A DNA stretch of 64,000 nucleotides from Enterovibrio qingdaonensis (lineage in GTDB: Bacteria > Pseudomonadota > Gammaproteobacteria > Enterobacterales > Vibrionaceae), in assembly GCF_028683135.1 (NCBI RefSeq), contig NZ_JAJUBB010000003.1:1-64000 (forward strand), in the 5' to 3' direction. How positions within the stretch are numbered: the stretch's first letter is position 1; each line of letters starts with the position of its first letter. The notes under the pieces were generated by a model. It worked only from the letters and a program-made list of their open reading frames with translations. It made no database searches and was not told the DNA's origin. Positions 51,295-60,054 of this stretch are shown piece by piece. Both the position numbers and the translations under genes were made by a program.

Positions 51295-52539
51295 TTATGA
51301 ATCCCTAAGTGCATCTACTGGCTTCATCTGAGCTGCTCTTCTGGCGGGTACATAGCCTGCAATCAAACCAACCAAAATTGACACACAAAGTGCAATGCTG
51401 ACGCCCCCGATCCCGGGAAACAGTGGAAAGCCAGTAAAGATGTTCAATACAAAACCTATGAGTACACCCACGACTAAACCCATTAAACCGCCAATCAGGC
51501 AGATGAATACAGACTCGGCGATAAACTGAATCATGATATGGGTCCGATGTGCACCGATTGCGGCGCGAATGCCGATTTCCCGCGTTCGTTCAGCGACAGC
51601 TGTACTCATAATGCCAGCAACACCTATGGCTCCGACGATCAAAGCACTGGATGCTGCAATAATACCGATGATGGTGACACCATCAAGTATGTTATCAGTG
51701 GTGTCGATGTATGAGGCGAGGGTGCTGCTTTCGTAGTCGAAAACGCCGTGATACCGCCTTGATAGCACACCTTTTATCTGCTCAATTGCGGCTTCCGCTG
51801 TTTCTACCGATACGGCTTCTGCCTGAATATAGCTAATGTCGTCATTCCCATTGAGAGCCTGTACGAGGGGATAGCCGACCAAGACTCGGTTATTCACATC
51901 GCCGCCTGCAGAGCCGATGCTGGAGAGTAAATCGCGACTTTTTGAGCGGAGAACGCCAATCACTAAATACTCGCGACCAGATATTCGAAATGAACGCCCG
52001 AGGGGGTTGGAAATACCAGGGAATAAATTGGATAACACTGTTTCGCCAATAATGGCGACAGGTCTGCGGTTTCTGACTTCGACGTCCCGAAAGCCTCTTC
52101 CAATGCGTAACTGGTCATTGTTGATGGTTAAAAAATCCGTATTTACACCAGTAACTTGCGCATTGCTGTAACGATTGCCAGCTTGAACGACAGGCGGCTG
52201 GCCATTGGGTGTGACGATTGGACTGATAAGCCTGACGGAAGGGCAGCAGTCTGCTTGAAATGCGATTAAATCATTATTATTGATGCCTGTGCCCGTGCGT
52301 GTGCGTTTATGCGGGTCGTTACTTCCGTAGGTGCGATATACCCAAACGGATTTGAGGCCAAATGTCTCAAGTTCCTTCATGACAAAGGCTTTACCTCCGA
52401 TACTGACCGTATCAACGGTCATGACGGCAGCGATACCCACAGCAATGCCGATCATACTCAGCATCGACCTTCCCCAGTTCTCAAGCATGGCTAGACGCGC
52501 CTCTCTGAACAGATCGAGCAGAACTCGCAATCCTTTCAT
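51295..52539 (-). CDS. MacB-type ABC transporter permease (FtsX-like)
   Basis: A 414-residue permease with one N-terminal helix (about 18-40), a large periplasmic MacB_PCD domain, and three C-terminal helices in the FtsX pattern (about 280-395). It ends in the typical coupling motif YVPARRAAQMKPVDALRDS. It pairs with the ATPase encoded just upstream (four-base overlap) and the periplasmic adaptor, forming a MacAB-TolC-like tripartite exporter in which MacB is split into separate ATPase and permease genes. Such exporters move peptides, lipopeptides or siderophores from the periplasm. Confidence 0.92.
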   Translation of the reverse strand: MKGLRVLLDLFREARLAMLENWGRSMLSMIGIAVGIAAVMTVDTVSIGGKAFVMKELETFGLKSVWVYRTYGSNDPHKRTRTGTGINNNDLIAFQADCCPSVRLISPIVTPNGQPPVVQAGNRYSNAQVTGVNTDFLTINNDQLRIGRGFRDVEVRNRRPVAIIGETVLSNLFPGISNPLGRSFRISGREYLVIGVLRSKSRDLLSSIGSAGGDVNNRVLVGYPLVQALNGNDDISYIQAEAVSVETAEAAIEQIKGVLSRRYHGVFDYESSTLASYIDTTDNILDGVTIIGIIAASSALIVGAIGVAGIMSTAVAERTREIGIRAAIGAHRTHIMIQFIAESVFICLIGGLMGLVVGVLIGFVLNIFTGFPLFPGIGGVSIALCVSILVGLIAGYVPARRAAQMKPVDALRDS

Positions 52540-53198
52540 AACACAATCCTGCCGTCTCGCATGTGCACGATTCTGTCAGCGGTCTCAGCTAAATGCGCAT
52601 CATGAGTGACCATGACAATGGTATGCCCCTCAGCATGCAACTCCTTAAATAAATCCATTACTTGTTGCCCGGTGCTGCTGTCTAATGCGCCTGTTGGCTC
52701 ATCCGCAATCAGTAACTTGGGCTTGTTGACCAGTGCGCGTGCAATGGCGACACGTTGTTGCTGGCCACCGGAAAGTTGGTTGGGTAAATGTGTGGCACGG
52801 TCGGCCAGACCTACACGTTCAAGCGCGGCTAACGCAAGTGCCTGTCGCTGGGAAGGGGGAGTACGTTGATATACCAATGGCAGCATGACATTCGCTAACG
52901 CATCGCGCCGCGAAAGTAAATTGAATGATTGGAATATTGTGCCAATCAAAGAAGAACGGAGCGTCGCAAGCCCGTCATCGTTTGTTTGATGAACAGCCGT
53001 ACCGTCTAAGTGATAAGTGCCCTTATCGGCATTATCTAAGCAGCCAATGATGTTGAGCAGGGTGCTTTTTCCTGAACCGGAGGTGCCCATTATCGCTACA
53101 AACTCTCCTCGTTCTATTTTCAGATCAACGCCCTGTATCACAGGTAATGCGTTGTCTCCCCTGAAATAGGATTTATGCAATGCTTCAATTTTGATCAT
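52536..53198 (-). CDS. ABC transporter ATPase, MacB/LolD type
   Basis: A 220-residue ATPase. Walker A is GTSGSGKST, signature [15 protein letters not shown], Walker [14 protein letters not shown]-loop [10 protein letters not shown]. It is the motor for the FtsX-like permease downstream. It overlaps the adaptor gene by 14 bases and the permease gene by 4, so the three are translationally coupled. Confidence 0.94.
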   Translation of the reverse strand: MIKIEALHKSYFRGDNALPVIQGVDLKIERGEFVAIMGTSGSGKSTLLNIIGCLDNADKGTYHLDGTAVHQTNDDGLATLRSSLIGTIFQSFNLLSRRDALANVMLPLVYQRTPPSQRQALALAALERVGLADRATHLPNQLSGGQQQRVAIARALVNKPKLLIADEPTGALDSSTGQQVMDLFKELHAEGHTIVMVTHDAHLAETADRIVHMRDGRIVL

Positions 53199-54303
53199 CT
53201 TCGATCAACCTTACTGCACGTCCATTTTCAAGATACTCGCTATCAAACAGAGCAACCCATTGCCCTTCCTGAACACCACTGAGAATTTCCACATGCGTGT
53301 CCGTTTCTAAACCTGATTCAACAGGCTGCAAGCGAATAGTGCCTTGTTCAACCAGTGCGATTTCAAAGACGCCGTGCTTGCGTTCTCGCAACGCGCTGTA
53401 AGGCAGGCTGAGAACACTTCCACGTTCTTCTATGACGATTTCAATATCCAGTTGCTGTCCCAAAAGCAGTTGGGGGGCTTCTTCTCCTAACCCCATACGA
53501 ACGGGAAACGTATTGAGATATCGTTCTGAAGTCCGTTCGATGGCTGGACCAATCCAATGGATTTGGGTTTGCCAAACTTGGTTGGGAAAGGCATCAGAGG
53601 AGACGTTAACCCTTTGGCCAACGTGAATTCTTCCACTATCAACAGCATCCAGATTGGCTTCGATTTCCCATCCTTCAATCGCAACGAGCTGGAAAAGCTC
53701 AGTGCCAGCTTCAACCCATTGTCCCGACTCCGTCCACTTTTCAATGATGACAGCATCAAAGGGGGCATTAAGCTTTTGCCAATCTTGCTCAAGTGCGCTC
53801 ATTTGGGCGTCAGCCTTTGCAATTGCAACGGCAGCTTGTGCCGCTTCCAATTCATACTGAGCTTGATCCAGAGCCTCAACAGCGACCAGTTTTTTGTCGG
53901 ATAACTCTGACAATCGGCTGTGGCGTTGTTGTTGCTCTTTCAGGCGAACGGTCTGTTGCTGAACGACGGCTTGAGCGCGTTGGAGTCGGGCGATAGATGC
54001 GCGGTTATCCATGGATGCTAAAGTGTCATCTTTCTTGATCAGATCACCACGCGCAACGTAAACCTCCTCGACGCGACCATTCACCAACGCAGTCAGCGAA
54101 ACGGTGCGATCATTGATGACCTCACCGGTTACGCGAATAATGTAGGCCATATCATTCCGTTGCACTTGCACACCGGAAACATCAAGCGGGGGCTTTTGAT
54201 AAAAAAAGTAGCCTGCTGCTCCGGCACAAATCAGAACAAGGATAGCGAACGTACTCTTGAAATAGCCCCTCATGTAATGCTTACCATACTGCTTCGACTT
54301 CAT
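53185..54303 (-). CDS. HlyD/MacA-like periplasmic adaptor
   Basis: About 372 residues. An N-terminal membrane anchor (about residues 15-33) is followed by a lipoyl-like half motif (GRVEEVYVARGDLIKKDDTLASMD), a long alpha-helical coiled-coil hairpin (about 100-170, LQRAQAVVQQQTVRLKEQQQ...), the second lipoyl half (APFDAVIIEKWTESGQWV) and beta-barrel domains. This links inner-membrane MacB to an outer-membrane TolC. The start is uncertain: ATG at 54303 is given, but TTG 54318 and ATG 54258-54273 are also possible. About 125 bases separate it from the upstream ABC exporter gene. Confidence 0.9.
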   Translation of the reverse strand: MKSKQYGKHYMRGYFKSTFAILVLICAGAAGYFFYQKPPLDVSGVQVQRNDMAYIIRVTGEVINDRTVSLTALVNGRVEEVYVARGDLIKKDDTLASMDNRASIARLQRAQAVVQQQTVRLKEQQQRHSRLSELSDKKLVAVEALDQAQYELEAAQAAVAIAKADAQMSALEQDWQKLNAPFDAVIIEKWTESGQWVEAGTELFQLVAIEGWEIEANLDAVDSGRIHVGQRVNVSSDAFPNQVWQTQIHWIGPAIERTSERYLNTFPVRMGLGEEAPQLLLGQQLDIEIVIEERGSVLSLPYSALRERKHGVFEIALVEQGTIRLQPVESGLETDTHVEILSGVQEGQWVALFDSEYLENGRAVRLIEDDQN

Positions 54304-54427
54304 AAGAGGTGCTCTCAATCTCTATCCCTAATAATTCTGAAACGATGAGGACGTTAGCCGTTCAGATTGTTCATATCGAAGAGATGGAAGTGAGGTGGTG
54401 CATCCCTTCGAGTATTTTCTTGAAGCT

Positions 54428-56134
54428 TTAGTCCCTACCGAGCTTCATTGTTGAATTTTCCGTCACGCGAGTCGCGTTCCGTAAGCTGTCGACTTCGAGA
54501 TAAACGACGCGATCGACCGCATCAAAAAGGCGATCATCATGGCTTACGATCACCACTATCTTGGACTGCTTATGAGTCTTGATAATATCAATAAGCAGTT
54601 TTACGGCCTCACTGTCTAAGTTGTTGGTTGGTTCGTCCATCAGTAAAACAGGCGTATCCCGCAGTAAGGCTCGTGCCAATCCTAGTTTTTGAATTTGACC
54701 ACCCGACAGTTCTGACCGAGCATCTTTAATCACGTGGTCAATCCCTTTCTCTAGGCGGGCAATCCACTGCCCCAGACCGACTTGTTTCAAGGCTGCTTGA
54801 ATTTTATCTTGCTCAACGTCCATCCCAAACGTCACGTTGTTGCGAATGGAGTCAGAAATAATGTGGATTTTCTGCGGAACCATCGAAATCGACTGAGAGC
54901 GATGTGATAAGCCGTTTAGATCAACGGAATCGAGTCTAATTTGCCCTGATTGAGGCTGAAGCTGTCCGCTAAGGATTGTCAGTAGTGTTGATTTGCCCGC
55001 ACCGTTGCCGCCATTAATCAAATGCGCTCGGCCTTTGTCGAACACCAAATTCAGATGGGTGAATAAAGGGGAATCATGATGATAGGAAAAGCTCATATTA
55101 TCTAACGTCATCGCGTCAAATGCGCTTGATGGCTCAGTTTGTGGAAAAGCGTTAGCTGCGGAATATTGTTCAGATTGTGCTTGCGCTAAATCACATAATT
55201 CCTTTACACGCATCAACGCAGTTAATTCATTGGGGATGCTTGAAGCGAACTCAATAATTCTAATCAGTGAGGGAACCATCAAGTTTAATGTCGCGGTATA
55301 GGTGATGATTAAACCTATAGTGAGCTGTTCCTCAATGACCATGGCACCACCAAGATACCAAATGATGACCATGGCCAGCATGGGAATGCCCATAATAATC
55401 ATGCTGACTTTGGCGTCGTATAACTCTCGGGTACAACGTTTATATTCCAAGTTTTCGACGGCTTTTCGGCTATGACCTAAAAAGAAAGTTTCAGCACCAT
55501 AGGTTTTTATTTCCGCATCCGCTTCAATGGTTTCTTGTATGACAGTGATCTTTTTTGCTGAGGCATCTGTTTCATCTTTGGATGATGACCATAACGCACT
55601 GTCGAATCGCATATAAACAATGACGGCAGCGGGTAAAAGTGTAAGAAGTATGGCACTCAATTGCCAATTCATGAAAAAAACAATGATTAATAAGGCGACA
55701 GATAATATCAAGTGGTGGACGACACTTGATAACCCGTAGGGCATAATGACTTCAAACTGCTCTATATCCCTCGTCACCCTAGACAATAGATCGCCATTGT
55801 TGATTTTGAGTCGCTGATTATAATTCAACCCCAGAATGCTCTTAACCACATTCTGGTTAAAATCAATCATGATTTCTCTGCGTACCTTCAGGCGAAACCA
55901 TGCGTTAACGTAACTTGTTATCAAGTAACCGCCGTAAAGTGTCGCGAGCAGAAGAACGGTCTTCAGTAGCAAGTTTGAGTCTGAACTGGGCAGAACTTGG
56001 TCGATGAGATGGCCAGACAAGTAGGGCAGTGGGGCTTGAAATGCTGTTAACAACAAAGCCAATAGCAAAAAAGCCAAAGAATGAGATTTTCTTGTTTTAT
56101 AGATAATTTTATATAAATAAGAAATTCGAATCAC
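54428..56134 (-). CDS. SyrD/PvdE-like peptide-export ABC transporter
   Basis: A 568-residue half-transporter with six membrane helices in the first 320 residues and a C-terminal NBD: GGNGAGKST, SGGQIQKLGLARAL, LLMDEPTNNLDS, VSHDDRLF. It has the size and layout of cyclic-peptide or siderophore exporters (SyrD, PvdE) and lacks a C39 peptidase domain, so leader removal would need another protease. The start is GTG at 56134 with a modest AGG before it. It follows the 34-residue peptide gene by about 200 bases with a hairpin between them (56225-56244), the arrangement common for precursor and exporter genes. Confidence 0.9.
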   Translation of the reverse strand: MIRISYLYKIIYKTRKSHSLAFLLLALLLTAFQAPLPYLSGHLIDQVLPSSDSNLLLKTVLLLATLYGGYLITSYVNAWFRLKVRREIMIDFNQNVVKSILGLNYNQRLKINNGDLLSRVTRDIEQFEVIMPYGLSSVVHHLILSVALLIIVFFMNWQLSAILLTLLPAAVIVYMRFDSALWSSSKDETDASAKKITVIQETIEADAEIKTYGAETFFLGHSRKAVENLEYKRCTRELYDAKVSMIIMGIPMLAMVIIWYLGGAMVIEEQLTIGLIITYTATLNLMVPSLIRIIEFASSIPNELTALMRVKELCDLAQAQSEQYSAANAFPQTEPSSAFDAMTLDNMSFSYHHDSPLFTHLNLVFDKGRAHLINGGNGAGKSTLLTILSGQLQPQSGQIRLDSVDLNGLSHRSQSISMVPQKIHIISDSIRNNVTFGMDVEQDKIQAALKQVGLGQWIARLEKGIDHVIKDARSELSGGQIQKLGLARALLRDTPVLLMDEPTNNLDSEAVKLLIDIIKTHKQSKIVVIVSHDDRLFDAVDRVVYLEVDSLRNATRVTENSTMKLGRD

Positions 56135-56224
56135 AACCTAATCTGAATGTAGAGAATAACGATTTGACTATAAAATCAAATAGACCCAGTGTAACTATGA
56201 ATCTCACAACTCAACTTTTAAAGA

Positions 56225-56244
56225 GGGGATGAATAAGCATCCCC
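56225..56244 (-). terminator. Hairpin between peptide gene and exporter
   Basis: GGGGATG / CATCCCC, a perfect 7-bp stem with a six-base loop. On the minus strand it is followed by TCTTTAAAAG, a weak T run. It could be a partial terminator that lets the peptide gene be expressed more strongly than the exporter genes. Confidence 0.5.
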
Positions 56245-56333
56245 ATATTTAAGTGTCACAATACCAACAGTAATGCGTTTATTTGAAGGTATTTTATAGA
56301 CACGTTTAGAGACACTAATCTTACTGTAAAATG

Positions 56334-56438
56334 TTAAGGCGTACAGCAAGGGCCTGGAGGAGTAGGGCCAGGGTTAGGTGGCTTTTTCTTAGTAGCCAAA
56401 ACAGGACCTTTTTTCGCGGCGAACTTTATTTTCTTCAT
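56334..56438 (-). CDS. 34-residue Lys/Pro-rich peptide, candidate secreted-peptide precursor
   Basis: A small ORF read directly from the sequence. ATG at 56436-56438 with AAGGA seven bases upstream (AAGGAAAGGATA before the ATG), TAA at 56334-56336. The N-terminal 19 residues hold all eight lysines and one short hydrophobic patch (GPVLAT). The C-terminal 15 are PPNPGPTPPGPCCTP. There are nine prolines and no acidic residue, so the peptide is strongly cationic. It is not a Sec signal peptide. It heads the minus-strand operon with a peptide-type ABC exporter and a MacAB-like efflux set, and it faces an operon with ACP, KS, DH, two GNATs and a CPBP protease. I propose it as a precursor of an acylated ribosomal peptide; the lysines would be acylation targets and the CC pair a disulfide or thioether/thioester site. 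No known precursor family was recognised. Confidence 0.65.
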   Translation of the reverse strand: MKKIKFAAKKGPVLATKKKPPNPGPTPPGPCCTP

Positions 56439-56982
56439 TATCCTTTCCTTGTGTTAACTAAATTAATGATTAACGTAGTCAATATATGCACTTAGTTTAA
56501 TTGTATAAATAAATGCCACTCTATTGTTGTAAAGCTTTATTCGAAAGTCAAATTCACCAAAAATAACAAGGTTTCTGTTTGTATTTATATCGTTTTGATG
56601 ATGAGATTTTTCTTTGTTTATAAGTCACTAACTCTCTTTTTCTCATTAATTTACCATCGATTCCGCAATGATTTACAATTGATTTCTAATAAGATTTAAT
56701 TATCCTCTCATCGGTTATTATGAAATTTAGCTTAAATAATACCTGAGTAAGTGAGTGTTTTTAATTGAGCGTGAGGTGTAACTGATTGATATAAAAGGTT
56801 GCATGCCAATGCTTGGCCTTAAGCTTGAGCGGAAATTACGCGTTTTAACAGGCCTGAAATTGCCGTGCTAGGTGTTATCAACGTTTTCTACGCGTCCGCA
56901 GGCCTATTTGCGGCCCGCGGTCGGATTAATCCTGTATTTTTGCTTAAAAGGATCTTAATCAAAACAAGCAGCATCGGCTTGA
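56439..56982. other. AT-rich region upstream of the peptide gene
   Basis: About 540 bases. The part next to 56438 is very AT-rich and contains two TTGACT elements on the minus strand (within about 56470-56560) that could be -35 boxes for the peptide operon; matching -10 boxes are poor. The right end (56760-56980) lies downstream of the minus-strand oxidoreductase gene. No gene or strong terminator is supported there. Confidence 0.45.
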
Positions 56983-58320
56983 TTACACATATTTGGGTTC
57001 AATTTCTTTGCGAAGTTTATACGCGGCAGTCGTTGTATCGATATCCACATCATCCCATTTCACGGCTTGGCCTTCCTGAACGGCATTCTTTAGGACAACA
57101 TTATGTGCTAGACCTAGCGGTAAATATCGATTTTCAACGGAGATCGACGCGGGGCGTAATCCGCCTGACACGGTGTAACCGCCTTCACCATCGAGCATTT
57201 CGCCTGCCGCGAGGTTGCGCTTTGCGATTGCGACGACGTCTGCTCTGAACGATGTGGCGAACCCAGTTGCTTCTTCACGCAACCCTACCGAGGCGACAGA
57301 AATTGCTAACTCCAGCCCGATTAAATGCCAGCGTTTGTGGTTAACCATGAATCTGCCGGAAGGGTCGGTGACCACTTTATATTCTTCAAAACAGTTTTTG
57401 TGGTAATCCGTGTCTGCCTCGATACATACCCAAACACCCTTTCGAATGTCATTGGGGATTTGTTGGCCGTCCAAGGTTAGACAAGACACGACTTCCACCA
57501 TTCCTGCGCGTTCGAGAACGCCGCCGAGTTCTTTAGGGCGCATGAGGGTAGGAATGTCATCCACTGAGCCTGGAGGGAAGAGTAATCCATTTGTTGGGAC
57601 ATCCAGGCCTGTGCCATTGGCAATGGCTGCAGATTCAATCGCGGGCTTTGAGCCATCCAGAAATGCATTAAACATTTTGGGGTTCAAGCGGCCGCGTTTT
57701 GCTTGCTCTGCGGTTAATCCCCAGTGATCCCAGACCGTGTCGGGTGTGGAATGGCGGTAATGAGGTAACCATTTATGGCCTCTTCCCGCAGCAACAACCT
57801 TGAATCCGCTCGCGCGAGCCCAGTCTACCAACTCACAAGCCAATGCAGGCTGATCGCCATACGCCATGCTATAGATGACGCCAGCTTCCTTGGCTTTTAA
57901 TGCCAGCCCGTAACCACAAAAGGCATCAGCTTCAACGGTCACATTGATCACATGTTTATTTTGATGAAAAGCACCAAGGCAGTGCTCGACAGCAGCCATG
58001 GGGTTGCCTGTCGCTTCGATGATGATTTCAATTTCAGGCTGTTCGACGAGGCTACGCCAATCATCCGTCACATGTGTTGTTCTTTTGCTGACAGCCTCTT
58101 CTAAATTTGCAGCAGAATAAGAGGCTTTAGGCCAGCCGACGAGTTCGAGATTTGATTGCACTGCGCTTGGGAATAAGTCAGCAATACCGACAACGTGAAT
58201 ACCGGGTAAACGTGTGACCTGAGACAAAAACATGGTCCCGAATTTTCCCCCTCCAATCAAACCGACCTTAATGGGAGTGCCTTCTTGTTCACGCTGCTTG
58301 AGTTTGGTGAAAAGGTTCAT
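56983..58320 (-). CDS. NAD(P)-dependent oxidoreductase with C-terminal SAF domain
   Basis: A 445-residue protein. The N-terminal Rossmann domain (VGLIGGGKFGTMFLSQV) resembles the Gfo/Idh/MocA and homoserine dehydrogenase fold; the middle has EATGNPMAAVEHCLGAF and VNVTVEADAFCGYGLALKAKEAG-type wording; the C-terminal about 100 residues (AKRNLAAGEMLDGEGGYTVSGGLRPAS) form a SAF-like domain. Such proteins occur in sugar and sugar-acid catabolic operons; exact substrates are mostly unknown. It is the last gene of a three-gene operon, 33 bases after the dehydratase. Confidence 0.85.
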   Translation of the reverse strand: MNLFTKLKQREQEGTPIKVGLIGGGKFGTMFLSQVTRLPGIHVVGIADLFPSAVQSNLELVGWPKASYSAANLEEAVSKRTTHVTDDWRSLVEQPEIEIIIEATGNPMAAVEHCLGAFHQNKHVINVTVEADAFCGYGLALKAKEAGVIYSMAYGDQPALACELVDWARASGFKVVAAGRGHKWLPHYRHSTPDTVWDHWGLTAEQAKRGRLNPKMFNAFLDGSKPAIESAAIANGTGLDVPTNGLLFPPGSVDDIPTLMRPKELGGVLERAGMVEVVSCLTLDGQQIPNDIRKGVWVCIEADTDYHKNCFEEYKVVTDPSGRFMVNHKRWHLIGLELAISVASVGLREEATGFATSFRADVVAIAKRNLAAGEMLDGEGGYTVSGGLRPASISVENRYLPLGLAHNVVLKNAVQEGQAVKWDDVDIDTTTAAYKLRKEIEPKYV

Positions 58321-58353
58321 GTTAGCTTCCTAGAAAATGAGTAGGGGACGGCA

Positions 58354-60054
58354 TCAGGAATCAACTGATGTATGACGAAGGAAATCAAAATCACAACCAT
58401 CGGGGGCTTGTAAAACGGTCTTGCTATATAGCGCGCGATACCCGCGTTCTGGTGTTTTCAGTGGTTCTTTTTCTGCCAGCCGTCTCTCAATTGTCTCGTC
58501 GTCGACCAATAGCGATATGCGCTTTTGGCTTACGGAAAATTGAATGCGGTCTCCGTTTTCAACGGCTGCTAATGGGCCGCCAATACCGGCTTCAGGCGAT
58601 ATATGAAGAAGAATGGTGCCGAATGCTGTTCCTGACATACGGGCATCTGATAAACGCACCATGTCTTTCACGCCTTTTTGTGCGAGTTTCTTGGGGATGG
58701 GGAGGTATCCGGCTTCGGGCATGCCAGCCGCGACCGGGCCTGCATTTTTTAACACCAGAATGTCATTGGGTTCTACATCAAGATCTGGGTCGTCAATGCG
58801 GTTTGCGAGATCTTCCAAGTTCTCAAACACAACGGCTCTGCCTTCTACTTCAAACAGTTCTGGTGTGGCAGCTGCACGTTTGAATATCGCGCCGTCTGGG
58901 GCGATGTTGCCTTTTACTGAAATCAAGCCACCAACATCCGAGACAGGATTGTCGAGTGATTTGATATAGGTGCGATCAACCCAATCCATCGGCTCTTCAA
59001 GAATGTCTCCGAGGGTTTGTCCGGCAACGTTAATGGTATCGAGGTGAAGCAGGTGTTTAATCTCATGCAATACCGCGCGAAGGCCACCTGCAGCATAGAA
59101 ATCTTCCATATAGCCTTCGCCAACGGGTTTCAAATTCACCAGAACCGGCGTTTCATCCGAGATCTCATTGAGTCGCTCATCAGAAATCTTGATGCCCAAT
59201 CGACCTGCAACAGCGGTTAAATGGACGATCGCATTGGTTGAGCCGCTGATAGCCATGAGTACACGAAAGGCGTTCTCAACGGATTTTTCGGTAATGATTT
59301 CACTCGGAAGAATCGGGTTATCAATCAGTTGAACGATGGCGTGACCACTTGCTTCAGCCGCGACCAAACGTTCTGAGTGCACTGATGGAATCGCCGCTGT
59401 ATCGGGCAGAGACATGCCAAGAATTTCTGCAATACACGCCATGGTACTTGCGGTACCCATAACGCCACAGGTGCCAGAAGTGGTTGATAATTTACCTTCT
59501 ATTTCAGTGATCTCAGCGGTATCAATCTCGTTGGCGCGATATTTTCCCCAAAAGCGACGGCAATCTGTACAAGCACCCAGACGCTCCCCGCGGTGGCGAC
59601 CTGTCGACATAGGTCCAGTGACGAGTTGAATGGCGGGAATATTGGCTGAAGCGAGCCCCATTAATTGCGCGGGGACGGTTTTGTCACATCCACCAATTAA
59701 AACGACCGCGTCCATGGGTTGAGCGCGTACCATTTCCTCTGTATCCATTGCCATGAGGTTGCGATAAACCATGCTGGTGGGGCTGAGAAAAACTTCACCT
59801 AGAGAGATGGTAGGAAATGGGCGAGGAAGCGCACCAGCCGCGAGGATCCCTCGTGATACCGCATCTACGAGCTCAGGCATGCCTCGGTGACAACTGTTAA
59901 AGCCTGAGGGCGTCATTGCGATACCGACAATGGGCTTATCCAGCATTTCCTTGGATATACCCATTGAACGTGCAAACGACTTCCGCAAATAGGTCGCAAA
60001 CTCTTTGTCACCGTAGTTGGTGAGGTTGCGTTTTAAGCCACGTTCTTTTGTCAT
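58354..60054 (-). CDS. IlvD/Edd-family dehydratase (sugar-acid type)
   Basis: A 566-residue iron-sulfur dehydratase. Cluster and active-site regions: FNSCHRGMPEL, IGGCDKTVPAQLMGL, ACTDCRRFWGKYRANEID and SGTCGVMGTASTMACIAEILGMSLP. The CTDCRRFW wording points to the subgroup that dehydrates aldonic acids (arabinonate, xylonate, galactonate-like) more than to IlvD of valine synthesis. The start overlaps the stop of the upstream dehydrogenase by four bases. Confidence 0.88.
   Translation of the reverse strand: MTKERGLKRNLTNYGDKEFATYLRKSFARSMGISKEMLDKPIVGIAMTPSGFNSCHRGMPELVDAVSRGILAAGALPRPFPTISLGEVFLSPTSMVYRNLMAMDTEEMVRAQPMDAVVLIGGCDKTVPAQLMGLASANIPAIQLVTGPMSTGRHRGERLGACTDCRRFWGKYRANEIDTAEITEIEGKLSTTSGTCGVMGTASTMACIAEILGMSLPDTAAIPSVHSERLVAAEASGHAIVQLIDNPILPSEIITEKSVENAFRVLMAISGSTNAIVHLTAVAGRLGIKISDERLNEISDETPVLVNLKPVGEGYMEDFYAAGGLRAVLHEIKHLLHLDTINVAGQTLGDILEEPMDWVDRTYIKSLDNPVSDVGGLISVKGNIAPDGAIFKRAAATPELFEVEGRAVVFENLEDLANRIDDPDLDVEPNDILVLKNAGPVAAGMPEAGYLPIPKKLAQKGVKDMVRLSDARMSGTAFGTILLHISPEAGIGGPLAAVENGDRIQFSVSQKRISLLVDDETIERRLAEKEPLKTPERGYRALYSKTVLQAPDGCDFDFLRHTSVDS

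Noticed and set aside
56865-57248. Plus-strand ORF of 127 residues
   Set aside because: Most of it lies antisense to the SAF-domain oxidoreductase, and the N-terminal part has no ribosome binding site or recognisable motif.
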